NCBI GenBank assembly: GCA_965207755.1
Contig: OZ242297.1
Coordinates: 1,116,001-1,180,000, forward strand
Length of the DNA: 64,000 bases
Direction: 5' to 3'
Source of the DNA: Aldehydirespirator sp028819505
GTDB lineage: Bacteria > Actinomycetota > Acidimicrobiia > Acidimicrobiales > Aldehydirespiratoraceae
Part shown: one piece after another, positions 1 to 8,605 of the stretch
Layout: the number at the start of each line of letters is the position of its first letter
Numbering within the stretch: the first letter of the stretch is position 1
The notes under the pieces: generated by a model
Databases searched by the model: none
Told to the model about the DNA's origin: nothing
Seen by the model: the letters and a program-made list of their open reading frames with translations, nothing else
Position numbers and translations under genes: made by a program

Positions 1-800
1 TCGGCCGCCGGCAGCACCGCGAAGGCCATGCCCGACCCCAGCGCCGCGCAAAGCACCAGCACCGACATGGCCCAGGCCCGGGACCGCGCCGGCATCTCCT
101 CCGCTGCCAGGATCACGATCAGGATGCCGAGGGCGGTCGACAGGCCCCGGGCGACGAGCTGGGTGCCGCCGAGGAACCACAGGCCTGGCGCCAGCGAGCC
201 TGTGGCGGTGGCCAGGCAGCTGCCCAGGCCGGTCGCCAGCAGGAGGCGCCTGCGCCCGTGCCGGTCGGCGAGGGCGGCGGTGACCAGGGCGATCAGCACC
301 CCGGCCCGGACTGCGCCCATCAGGACCCCCTGGGCGGTGTTGCCGCGACCGAACTCGTCGGCGGCGAAGGTGAGGGTGGCGGTGAGGACGGTCCCCAGGT
401 AGCCGTCCACGACCTGGATCGTGCACAGCAGGCCGAGAATGGTGGCGGCCCGGGCACTCAGGCGGTCCGGGGGCGCCCACCAGTAGCCGTAGGCGTCCCG
501 GCGCCTCCTCAGGGCGCTCCGCACGGGGAAGTGGAACAGCGGGGCCCACACCGGAACCGCGAGACGGTACGAGGTGGTCTCGGTCAGCTGCCATGCCTCG
601 CCGGTGTCGTCGTCGCCGGGCTCGATCCTCTCCATCGACAGCGTGCGCGTGTAGTCGCGGAAGGGCCCGTCCTGAGCCTCGAACCTGTCCTCGCCGACGG
701 CGCGCTCGGCCACCATGTCGCAGCGGAGCTCCCGCCGGGCCGCGCGCTCGCGTTCCATCTCGGCCGCGCTGCCCCGCCGCACCACCCTCAATACGGTCAT
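1..800 (-). CDS. MFS transporter, N-terminal part (runs off the window)
   Basis: Reverse-strand reading frame open from an ATG at 800 to the window edge, about 266 residues. An unusually long, charged N-terminal region of about 110 residues comes before the first membrane helix (near residues 118-140). The loop after the second helix carries the motif-A signature of the major facilitator superfamily, ALADRHGRRRLL at residues 176-187, and further hydrophobic segments follow. It is therefore a secondary transporter of the inner membrane; the substrate cannot be read from this part. It is divergent from murA, with 146 bp between the starts. No clear ribosome site precedes the ATG, and the start could lie slightly elsewhere. 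The C-terminal half is missing because the window ends. Confidence 0.8.
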   Translation of the reverse strand, partial: MTVLRVVRRGSAAEMERERAARRELRCDMVAERAVGEDRFEAQDGPFRDYTRTLSMERIEPGDDDTGEAWQLTETTSYRLAVPVWAPLFHFPVRSALRRRRDAYGYWWAPPDRLSARAATILGLLCTIQVVDGYLGTVLTATLTFAADEFGRGNTAQGVLMGAVRAGVLIALVTAALADRHGRRRLLLATGLGSCLATATGSLAPGLWFLGGTQLVARGLSTALGILIVILAAEEMPARSRAWAMSVLVLCAALGSGMAFAVLPAA

Positions 801-934
801 CGCTCGCACTTCGGGGCTGTCTTCGGAATCCTGTGCGCGGTTTCCCGGTCATCCGACGGAAAAGTGCATACAGACCGGGCGGAGGGGCAGCGTCGGCCCC
901 GGACGCATGGCCGCCCATGCCGCGCCCGACTCAA

Positions 935-946
935 TAGGCTTGGGCG
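935..946 (+). promoter_or_regulatory. -10 box of murA, leaderless
   Basis: TAGGCT at 935-940 lies 6 nt before the GTG start of murA, so the transcript would begin at or next to the start codon. No convincing -35 box is seen. Confidence 0.45.
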
Positions 947-2218
947 GTGGCCATCGAGCGGATAATCGTGCGCTCCGGCCGGCCGCTGGAGGGCACCGTG
1001 ACCGTGGCCGGCGCCAAGAACTCGGTGCTCAAGCTCATGGCGGCCACGCTGCTGGCCGAGGGCTCCTACCGGCTCGACAACGTGCCCCGCATCGTCGATG
1101 TCGACCTCATGGCCGAGCTGTTGCGGGCCGTGGGCTGCAACGTCGAGTGGGACCGGGCGCAGCCGTCGCTGCTGCACATCGACGTGCCCGCCGAGATCAG
1201 CCCGGTGGCCCCCTACGACATCGTCGAGCGATTCCGGGCCTCCGTCGTGGTCCTCGGTCCGATGCTGGCCCGCTGCGGCCAGGCCAAGGTGGCGTTGCCC
1301 GGGGGCGACGACTTCGGTCCCCGGCCCATCGACATGCACGTGCAGGGCCTGGTGGAACTGGGGGCGGCGGTGGAGATCGTGCACGGCTATGTGGAGGCAT
1401 CGGCCGCCGAGCTGCTCGGCGGTCGGGTCGTGCTGGAGTTCCCCAGCGTGGGCGCGACCGAGAACCTGCTGATGGCCGCGGTGGCGGCCAAGGGCGCCAC
1501 CGTCATCGACAACGCGGCCCGCGAGCCCGAGATATCCGACCTGTGCGAGTTTCTCAGCCGCATGGGGGCCAGCATCGGTGGCGTCGGCTCGTCCACGCTC
1601 TCCGTGGAGGGCAGCGGGTCTGCCTCGCCCCTTCATCCCGCCGACCATGCCGTGGTCCCGGACCGCATCGTGGCCGCCACCCATCTGGCCGCGCTCGGTG
1701 TGGCCTCGGGCGAGGTGTTCGTAGCCGGCGCCCGCCACGACCACATGGAGCTGCTCTGCCAGAAGCTGACCGAGATGGGGATGGTGATCACCCCCGACGA
1801 CGACGGCATCCGGGCCATCGCCCCCCGCCGGCTCGACTCCGTCGACTGCTCCACGCTGCCCTACCCGGGTGTCGCCACCGACCACCTGCCGTTCCTGGTG
1901 GCGATGATGGCGACCGCCTCTGGCGTCGGGATCGTCACCGAGAACCTGTTCCCGGGCCGGTTCCGCTACGTGGACGAGCTGCGCCGCATGGGCGCCGACA
2001 TCCGCACCGACTCCCACCATGCCGTGGTGCGGGGCGTGGAGCGGCTCTCGGGGGCTCCGGTGAGGGCCCACGACATACGGGCCGGCGCGGCGCTCGCCGT
2101 CGCCGGGCTGGGGGCCGAGGGCACCACGGTGGTGAGCGAGGCGCATCACGTGGCTCGCGGCTACGAGGACCTGGCCGGCGATCTGGCGTCGCTCGGCGCC
2201 GACGTGCGAGCCGAGTAG
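947..2218 (+). CDS. murA: UDP-N-acetylglucosamine 1-carboxyvinyltransferase MurA
   Basis: First committed step of peptidoglycan synthesis: transfers enolpyruvate from PEP to UDP-GlcNAc in the cytoplasm. The 423-residue protein has the usual family length, and the N-terminal GAKNS motif holds the conserved Lys (residue 24). The active-site loop reads PGGDDFGPRP (118-127): the catalytic Cys, which is Cys115 in E. coli, is Asp121 here. The same Cys-to-Asp change in mycobacterial and chlamydial MurA is known to make the enzyme insensitive to fosfomycin. The GTG start at 947 fits a -10 box 6 nt upstream. It stands alone, divergent from the MFS gene and convergent with the hsd operon. Confidence 0.97.
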   Translation: MAIERIIVRSGRPLEGTVTVAGAKNSVLKLMAATLLAEGSYRLDNVPRIVDVDLMAELLRAVGCNVEWDRAQPSLLHIDVPAEISPVAPYDIVERFRASVVVLGPMLARCGQAKVALPGGDDFGPRPIDMHVQGLVELGAAVEIVHGYVEASAAELLGGRVVLEFPSVGATENLLMAAVAAKGATVIDNAAREPEISDLCEFLSRMGASIGGVGSSTLSVEGSGSASPLHPADHAVVPDRIVAATHLAALGVASGEVFVAGARHDHMELLCQKLTEMGMVITPDDDGIRAIAPRRLDSVDCSTLPYPGVATDHLPFLVAMMATASGVGIVTENLFPGRFRYVDELRRMGADIRTDSHHAVVRGVERLSGAPVRAHDIRAGAALAVAGLGAEGTTVVSEAHHVARGYEDLAGDLASLGADVRAE

Positions 2219-2236
2219 CCGGACCCGATCGGCGAC

Positions 2237-2386
2237 TCACTCATCGTCGCCTGCGCTGGTCTGCGATTGCTTGACCGCCCGTCGCTTCGCGTGCCAGACG
2301 ATGCCGGCGAACAGCAGCACCGGGCAGGCCACGAGCAGCGCCTCGTCCCATCCCCCCTGATGCGCCAGCACCGCCGCGGCACTCAT
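2237..2386 (-). CDS. small single-helix membrane protein (49 aa)
   Basis: Reverse-strand frame of 49 codons from an ATG at 2386. The sequence has a short N-terminus (MSAAAVLAHQGGWDEA), one hydrophobic helix (about residues 17-31) and a basic, then acidic tail. Its ATG overlaps the TGA of the upstream hsdR gene (ATGA), so translation could be coupled. Function unknown. It may be an old resident gene that the hsd operon joined rather than a part of the restriction system. The coding case rests on the single helix, the positive-inside tail and the stop-start overlap; homology was not tested. Confidence 0.5.
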   Translation of the reverse strand: MSAAAVLAHQGGWDEALLVACPVLLFAGIVWHAKRRAVKQSQTSAGDDE

Positions 2387-5300
2387 GCGCGGCGCCCCGG
2401 GCCGCTAGTTGCCGGGCCGCTGCTGGCGCCGGGAACGTCGTAGACGCTTCCCCCGTCGTTGTAGTAGCTGGTGTGGATGTGGTCGAAGATGGCGTCGACC
2501 TTGCGGTCGAACAGTTCGGGGCCGTAGACCTCTGGCAGTTCGGCGTCGAGCACGTCCTTGACGGTGACCTTCACGGCTGAGCGGGTTTGCTGGCGGCGCT
2601 TCCAGTCGAGGACGAGCTTGTCCTCGACTCGCTCCAGCAGTTTCTTGGCTGCGCCCCTCACGGTGATCGCTTCGGCCTTGGTGAGTTCCGGTTCGGGTTT
2701 GGTGAGGAGGTCGAAGACAGCGAGTTCGGCCTCGGTGGCGTCCTCGCGGACGGCTCGCTGCTCTTCGTCGGTCAATTCGTCGTTGATGGCTTTGAGCCGG
2801 CGCATCAGTTCCTCGAGGTTGTGGGTGCCGGCGTTGTACTCCTCGATCAGCCGCCGGAACCGCTCGGCCAGTTCCAGCAGGGTCGGGTTCTTGCGCACCG
2901 CGTCGTCGATGCGCTCCTTGAGGTTCTTCTCGGCGACTTTGGCAGCGGTGCGGGGGGTGGCGGTGAAACGCAGCGCGAGTTGCTCGAAGTCGAGTTGGTT
3001 GAGATCGATCAGCGGGTCGGCGCCGTCGGCGGAGCGGATGATGTACTCCTTGGCGCCTACTGATCGGTCGAGCAGGTCCGACACCGAGTCCGTCACCCTG
3101 CTGATGTCGGGTGCCTCGGCCGAGGACTCGATCTTCGACGCGATCGAGCGGATGACCGCCACGCGGTGGGTGGCCGCCATCGCTTCTGGGTCGGGCAGCA
3201 GTGCCTTGAAGGTCTGGCGGGCCTGCCGGGCAAGCGACACGTACCGGCGACGGGTCTGCTCGTCGATGAGGAGCGCTTCGACGGCGGCCTTCTGGAGAGC
3301 GACGAACTCGAATCCTTGCGCGGCATCCATGTCGGCGAGGTCGACGTCGTTGGCTTCGCAGAACTCGGAGACCTCGGCCAGCGCGCCGTCGAGTTCGGCG
3401 ATCAGGTCGTCTTTGGGTCGGATGGGGGAGTCGATGCCTGCTGCGGTGCGGTCGGCGGCGTAGACGGAGAGGGCTCTCTCCAGGTTCCGGAACACGCCCA
3501 CGTAGTCGACGATGAGGCCGTTGTCCTTGTCGCTGAACACCCGGTTGGCCCTAGCGATGGTCTGCATCAGCAGGTGGTTGCGCATCGGCTTATCGAGATA
3601 CACCGACGACGTCGACGGCGAGTCGAACCCGGTGAGCCACATGGCGCACACGAACACCAGCCGGAACGGGTCGTCTGGGTCCTTGAACTTGGAGTCCAGG
3701 TCCTCTCCGATCATCCGCTTGCGGTGCTTGGCGATGTCGAGTCCGGCCTTGGCCATGTCGGCGATCTCGTTCTGGGCCTGCGACACAACCACGGCCATGT
3801 CGGTGCTGCGCATGAACTTGATCAGCGACTCCAGGTGGGGACGCTCCAGCTCGGGCGTGGTCGCCAACTGGTCTTCGAGTTCGGCCAGGTAGCGGGCCCA
3901 CTCGGCCTCTACCAGGTCGTGCATGCGCACTGCGGTGGCCTTGTCGATGGCCACGTACATGGCCTTGCCTCTGAATCCCCGGTTGACGAAGTGGTGCACC
4001 AGATCCGCAGCGATCTCGGCGAGTCGCTGGTGGCGGGTGATCAGCTCGTACTGCTTGGAGAACCGGCGAGCCACCGCCCTCTCCTGGGCGTCGTCGAGGG
4101 CAGCCTCCTCCAGGAGGTCTTCCAGTTCGTCGTCGAAGTCCTCGTTGGTGAGCTGAAGCTCGGGGATGCGGTTCTCGTAGTAGAGCGGGACGGTGGCGCC
4201 GTCGGCGATGGAGTCCCGGAAGTTGTAGATCGACACATAGTCGCCGAACACCTGCCGGGTCTGCTCCTCGCCAGCGATGAGCGGCGTGCCGGTGAACCCC
4301 AGGAACGACGCGTTGGGCAGCGCCAGACGCATGTTGGCGGCCAGCGTGTCGTACTGGGAGCGGTGGGCCTCGTCGGTGATGACCACGATGTCGTCACGCT
4401 CGGACAGCACCGGCATCCGCTGGCCCTTCTCGGGCGGGATGAACTTGTGGATCAGCGTGAACACGTAGCGGTGGTCCTGGCCGAGCAGCTCGCGCAGATG
4501 GGCCGACGTCTCGGCGTGGACACGTTGGCCGGAGGTGATCACCCCGGAGTCGGCAAAGTCGCCGTAGAGTTGCTCGTCGAGTTCCTTGCGGTCGGTCACC
4601 AGCACGAAGGTCCAGTTGCCGGGCTGCTTGCGCAGCACCTTCTGGGTGAACCACAGCATCGACAGCGACTTGCCCGAGCCCTGGGTGTGCCAGAACACGC
4701 CGAGCCGGCCCCGCCGCTGCTGCAGCTCCCGCAGCGCCTCCAGCGAATTGTTCACACCGAGGAACTGATGGTTCTTGGCCAGCGCCTTCACCAGGCCGCC
4801 GGGTCGCTCGGTGTAGGCGACGAAGTTCTCGACGAGGTCGAGCAGCCGGTGGCGCTCGCACGTGCCCCTCAGTGCCGTCTCCAGCGTTACCACACCCTGC
4901 TCGCCCTCGGAGTCGATCTTCTTCCACTCCGCGAAGTGACCCCAACCAGCGAACGTCGAACCGACAAGAGTGTCGGCGCCGTTGGACAGTACGACGAACG
5001 CGTTGAACCAGAACAGATGCGGGACCGTGTCACGGTAGTCCCGCAAGTTCGCGTCGTACGCGCTGCGGACGTTCTTGTGCGAAACCTTCAACTCGATGAA
5101 CACCAACGGGATGCCGTTGATGAACAGCACCACATCGGCCCGCCGCTTGTACATGTCGCCTGTGATCCAGAACTGCGACACTGCCAGCCAGTCGTTCGCG
5201 TCAGCCTGGTTCCAGTCCACGAACCGCACCGTGACCGCTCGGCGGTTGCCGTCGCTGCCAGTCGTCTCGACCCTCGCCCCGACCCGCAGCAGTTCATAGA

Positions 5301-5580
5301 CCTCGCGGTTGGCCCGAACCCGATCCATCGCCGACCGATCCTCAACCAGGCGATCGGCGGCCTCCTCCAACGCCGCCTCAGAGACCTCCGGATTCAGAGT
5401 GCGAAGGGCATCGCGGAGTCGATGACCGAGCACCGGCTCAGACTGCGAATCACGACCCAGCGTGCCTGCCGGCCCCAACACCTCGTCGAACGCCGACGCC
5501 ACCTCCCAACCCAGCTGCGCCAACAGCCGCAACGCAGGCTGCTCGACCAGCTCATCCTCAGTCAGCCCCGTTGGGCTCAC
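2383..5580 (-). CDS. hsdR: type I restriction enzyme, R subunit (system 1)
   Basis: Motor and nuclease subunit of a type I R-M complex; cuts unmodified DNA after ATP-driven translocation. The 1065-residue protein has the family layout. An N-terminal PD-(D/E)xK nuclease domain shows ADVVLFINGIP followed by ELK. A superfamily-2 helicase core has Walker A in TQGSGKSLSM and the DEAH box DEAHRSQYD. A helical C-terminal region follows. The GTG start at 5580 overlaps the stop of hsdS by 4 nt, the usual coupling in hsd operons. The last residues are Gly/Pro/Ser-rich, and the stop overlaps the start of a small membrane protein gene. Confidence 0.95.
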   Translation of the reverse strand: MSPTGLTEDELVEQPALRLLAQLGWEVASAFDEVLGPAGTLGRDSQSEPVLGHRLRDALRTLNPEVSEAALEEAADRLVEDRSAMDRVRANREVYELLRVGARVETTGSDGNRRAVTVRFVDWNQADANDWLAVSQFWITGDMYKRRADVVLFINGIPLVFIELKVSHKNVRSAYDANLRDYRDTVPHLFWFNAFVVLSNGADTLVGSTFAGWGHFAEWKKIDSEGEQGVVTLETALRGTCERHRLLDLVENFVAYTERPGGLVKALAKNHQFLGVNNSLEALRELQQRRGRLGVFWHTQGSGKSLSMLWFTQKVLRKQPGNWTFVLVTDRKELDEQLYGDFADSGVITSGQRVHAETSAHLRELLGQDHRYVFTLIHKFIPPEKGQRMPVLSERDDIVVITDEAHRSQYDTLAANMRLALPNASFLGFTGTPLIAGEEQTRQVFGDYVSIYNFRDSIADGATVPLYYENRIPELQLTNEDFDDELEDLLEEAALDDAQERAVARRFSKQYELITRHQRLAEIAADLVHHFVNRGFRGKAMYVAIDKATAVRMHDLVEAEWARYLAELEDQLATTPELERPHLESLIKFMRSTDMAVVVSQAQNEIADMAKAGLDIAKHRKRMIGEDLDSKFKDPDDPFRLVFVCAMWLTGFDSPSTSSVYLDKPMRNHLLMQTIARANRVFSDKDNGLIVDYVGVFRNLERALSVYAADRTAAGIDSPIRPKDDLIAELDGALAEVSEFCEANDVDLADMDAAQGFEFVALQKAAVEALLIDEQTRRRYVSLARQARQTFKALLPDPEAMAATHRVAVIRSIASKIESSAEAPDISRVTDSVSDLLDRSVGAKEYIIRSADGADPLIDLNQLDFEQLALRFTATPRTAAKVAEKNLKERIDDAVRKNPTLLELAERFRRLIEEYNAGTHNLEELMRRLKAINDELTDEEQRAVREDATEAELAVFDLLTKPEPELTKAEAITVRGAAKKLLERVEDKLVLDWKRRQQTRSAVKVTVKDVLDAELPEVYGPELFDRKVDAIFDHIHTSYYNDGGSVYDVPGASSGPATSGPGRRA

Positions 5581-6851
5581 ACTGCCGCCAGACCCAGGTC
5601 AAGCTCCGACACATCCAGTTCTCCAGAGACTAGGCGCGGCAACAAGAGATCGCGGGCTTCAAGGAGAATCCGATTCTGCTGCAGCAGGTTCTTGACCAGT
5701 GACATCATCGGCTCTACTGAGTCTTCGAAACTGTCCATGTCACGTTGTCTAGGTACGAGGATCGGCAACTCCCGGAGTGTGGACTTCCGCAACTCCTTGA
5801 ATGTTGCACCGCCGGCGAGGCTCAGGAAGAGATCGACATTCGCGTGGAGCCAGAAGTAGATGTAGTTGGAAGTCAGGCGTTCGGATGGCACGCATGTGAT
5901 GAACCCTTGATTCGTGGTCGCCGAAGTCGCAGCGATGCTGATGGTCCCAATTGTCGCCCGACTGGTCATCATCACTGAACCGGCGGGGAAGAGCTTGGCT
6001 GAACTCTTCTTGAGGCCGCGCTCGGTGATCGTCGATGCCGAGTCGAAGGCAGCGGCCGCTCCCGCGCGAGTCAGATCAGTGGGTGTGAACCACGGCAGCG
6101 TGCCATCGGCCCAATACGCCTCCTCCGCCTTCGCGGGCGTCCCTCCGCCGACGGTCTCAAGCACCTCGGACACTCGCGGGACCTCCCAGCCCTCGGGGAT
6201 CGGACCGAGATCGGAGTCGACCAACTGGACGTCCTCATGACCCGGGAATCTGAAGTGCACGAACCACTCCCGATACAACAACCGAGCCATCTCCTCCAGA
6301 ATTTCGATTCTCCGCTCATTGTCATCGATCAGGTCATCCATCGGACGAAGAAGACCTACGATCGAATCTTGGGTCTCACGAGGTGGGAGCCAAAATGAGA
6401 AATCGCGTATCTGTGTTGGACTGACATGTGGAACATTTACGCCGGTCACAATCGGCCGCAGGTATGCCGCAAATTGCGGACTTCCAATCAGGTATCTGAG
6501 GTAGTCCTGGCGCAAAGCTCGGGTCGCTCGCAATCGCGCGACACGCTGAACCAACAACATTGGCAGGTCCCGCTCTCGGACAGCTGACCACTTGAGTCCC
6601 GCTTCGATCCAAGGGCGATCCATCGCTAGCACGATGTCGTCTACGGAAAGTTCAAACTTGCGGTGCTCTGTCGCTCTTGAGCGAGGCCACCGTTGCTCGC
6701 GCTCCCACTTCAGGTTTCCCTGGCCGACATTTGTCCCTCGCAATAGCCTGATGTCGTGGGAATCCTCGGTGAAGTCTCGGCTCTTGAAGGGATATCCGGC
6801 GAGAAGGTCAACATGGTTGCCAAGCTTGGCTAAAGGCCAGGAAGTCATCAT
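5577..6851 (-). CDS. hsdS: type I restriction enzyme, specificity subunit (system 1)
   Basis: DNA-recognition subunit that sets the target sequence for both methylation and cleavage. At 424 residues it has the typical size for two target-recognition domains separated by conserved helices. The central spacer is visible around IEILEEMARLLYREWFVHFR, and a matching helix ends the protein (LQQNRILLEARDLLLPRL). Base composition in the recognition domains is less GC-rich than in the neighbours, as is common for hsdS because these domains are exchanged between strains. The ATG overlaps the hsdM stop (TGATG) and the stop overlaps the hsdR start. Confidence 0.93.
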   Translation of the reverse strand: MMTSWPLAKLGNHVDLLAGYPFKSRDFTEDSHDIRLLRGTNVGQGNLKWEREQRWPRSRATEHRKFELSVDDIVLAMDRPWIEAGLKWSAVRERDLPMLLVQRVARLRATRALRQDYLRYLIGSPQFAAYLRPIVTGVNVPHVSPTQIRDFSFWLPPRETQDSIVGLLRPMDDLIDDNERRIEILEEMARLLYREWFVHFRFPGHEDVQLVDSDLGPIPEGWEVPRVSEVLETVGGGTPAKAEEAYWADGTLPWFTPTDLTRAGAAAAFDSASTITERGLKKSSAKLFPAGSVMMTSRATIGTISIAATSATTNQGFITCVPSERLTSNYIYFWLHANVDLFLSLAGGATFKELRKSTLRELPILVPRQRDMDSFEDSVEPMMSLVKNLLQQNRILLEARDLLLPRLVSGELDVSELDLGLAAV

Positions 6852-8395
6852 CAGTCGCCGAGAACTGCTACAAGGTTGCGCCTCACCTGCTTCGTCAGTT
6901 CACTCGACCGCTCGGCAAGATCTTGGAACTCTTCCGCTAGCTCTTCCAGCCGCCCGTAGAAGCTGGAGTCGACAGGATGGGAAGCGTCGTAGCCAACATA
7001 GCGCCCCGCATTCAAACTCCAACCCTGCTCCTCGATCCGGTCGACAGTCGCCGTGAAGCACAGGCCAGCCACGTCGTCGTAAGTACCGTCGGGAAGTACT
7101 GCGCTGAGCATCTCCTTGCTTCCTGCGTCGAACTCAGGCTGCTCGTCTCGCCAGAGGCGGACGATGTTGGCTAGGAACTCGACTTGCTGTGGTGTCCAGT
7201 CGCGGTGGGCTCGGTCGATCTGGTTGTAGATCTCGCGGGCGTCGATGAAGAGCACTTGGTCGGCTCGATCTGTGTTTCGCTTGCTGCGGTCGAGAAACCA
7301 GAGCGTGACTGGCAGGGTGACGGTGTAGAACATGTTGGTGCCGACGGCGACGATCACGTCGACGCTGCGGTCTTCGACCAGCTTGCGGCGGATCTGGAGT
7401 TCACTGCCCCTGGCATCCGACGCGGAGTTGGCCATTACGAACCCTGCCCGGCCGGTGACGTTCAGGGCGGAATAGAAAGCCTGGATCCAGATGTAGTTGC
7501 CGTTGTCGGGTCTTGGGAGGCCGAACGGGAACCGAGGGTCGTCTCCGAGCTTGGTCTTGTCGATCTTGTCGACGTTGAATGGAGGGTTGGCCATCACGAA
7601 GTCGAACTTGCCGACCGAGTCGTGGAGGTCCTCGTAGTAGGTGTTGCCCTCCCGGATGTCGCCTCCGAGGCCGTGGACGGCGAGGTTCATCTTGGCGAGC
7701 TTGACGGTGTCGCCGGTCTTCTCTTGGCCGTAGACCGAGAGCTCTTCTCCCGGATCGTGACGGTGGCGCTCCACGAAGTGGGCCGATTGCACGAACATGC
7801 CGCCTGAGCCGCACGCAGGGTCGTAGATCTTGCCGTGGAACGGCTCGAGGATCTCCACGATCAGCCGCACGATCGAGGTCGGCGTGAAGAACTCGCCGCC
7901 CTTCTGGCCCTCCGAGAAGGCGAAGTTGCCCAGGAAGTACTCGTAAATCAGCCCGAACCCGTCGCCCTCGATGGCCTCGGGAAGCGTCCGCAGCAGCCGA
8001 AGGAGCTCCGCCAGGATGTGGTCGGGTATGCGGGAGTAGTCCCGCGGCAGGACGCCCCGAAGGTCGGGGTTGCAGTCCTCGATGCTGTCCATGGCCCGGT
8101 TCAGAGCCTGGCCCAGGTCGGCGCCCTCGGGCAGGTCGAGCAGCGTCTCGAACCGGGACCGCTCGGGCAGGTACAGCGCGCCCGCCGCCAGGTAGTCGTC
8201 GGGGCCGGTCGGACGGCGGGCAGAGGCCGGGGCCAAGGCTTCGGCGGCCTGGGCGAACCGCTCGTCGGCGTAGCGCAGGAAGATGAGCCCCAGCACGGGC
8301 GCGGCGTACTCCGAGGCCTTCAGCCCGGAGTTGGCCCGAAGCTGGTCGGCCGCCTCCCATAGCTTGTTCCGCAGTTCGCCGAGATCCGTCGCCAC
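6851..8395 (-). CDS. hsdM: type I restriction enzyme, methyltransferase subunit (system 1)
   Basis: N6-adenine DNA methyltransferase that works with HsdS to modify the host DNA. The N-terminal helical domain (LGELRNKLWEAADQLR) is followed by the SAM-binding motif I DPACGSGGMF and the catalytic motif IV NPPF. The frame is open further upstream, but a GTG at 8395 is preferred because the family N-terminus begins there and a GGGAG ribosome site lies just upstream; this gives 514 residues. It is the first gene of the minus-strand operon hsdM-hsdS-hsdR. The 50 bp around its start are repeated at 10142-10190, beyond the neighbouring HNH gene. Confidence 0.94.
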   Translation of the reverse strand: MATDLGELRNKLWEAADQLRANSGLKASEYAAPVLGLIFLRYADERFAQAAEALAPASARRPTGPDDYLAAGALYLPERSRFETLLDLPEGADLGQALNRAMDSIEDCNPDLRGVLPRDYSRIPDHILAELLRLLRTLPEAIEGDGFGLIYEYFLGNFAFSEGQKGGEFFTPTSIVRLIVEILEPFHGKIYDPACGSGGMFVQSAHFVERHRHDPGEELSVYGQEKTGDTVKLAKMNLAVHGLGGDIREGNTYYEDLHDSVGKFDFVMANPPFNVDKIDKTKLGDDPRFPFGLPRPDNGNYIWIQAFYSALNVTGRAGFVMANSASDARGSELQIRRKLVEDRSVDVIVAVGTNMFYTVTLPVTLWFLDRSKRNTDRADQVLFIDAREIYNQIDRAHRDWTPQQVEFLANIVRLWRDEQPEFDAGSKEMLSAVLPDGTYDDVAGLCFTATVDRIEEQGWSLNAGRYVGYDASHPVDSSFYGRLEELAEEFQDLAERSSELTKQVRRNLVAVLGD

Positions 8396-8404
8396 GCCCT
8401 CTCC
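8355..8404. repeat. direct repeat covering the hsdM start, left copy
   Basis: These 50 bp match 10142-10190 in the same orientation at roughly 90% identity, with two substitutions and a small indel near the end. The repeat spans the first 14 codons of hsdM and its upstream bases. The two copies bracket the HNH gene. Confidence 0.8.
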
Positions 8405-8569
8405 CTTGCCGTGGTCACACCATTGTGTCTCGGCATCGGACAAGCGCCAAGGGTCAGCGACCACCACGGTCGGCCGAAGCCAGTGAGACTATGCGGCGCC
8501 AGGTCTGCGGAGTGCCCCGGGGCTCCTGATCGGTTTAGCTGGAAATCACAAAAACAATCATGGAAATGC

Positions 8570-8599
8570 TTGACAAGTGTCACACCCCTATGGGATACT
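8570..8599 (+). promoter_or_regulatory. promoter of the HNH gene
   Basis: A perfect -35 box TTGACA at 8570-8575, an 18-nt spacer and the -10 box GATACT at 8594-8599 place the start of transcription at about the A of the ATG at 8606. This is the clearest sigma-70-type promoter in the window and predicts a leaderless mRNA. Confidence 0.6.
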
Positions 8600-8605
8600 T
8601 TGTGC

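Noticed and set aside
797..2149. Reverse-strand frame of 450 codons opposite murA
   Set aside because: Complement of murA codons with His-rich noise; the same effect appears opposite nearly every gene here.
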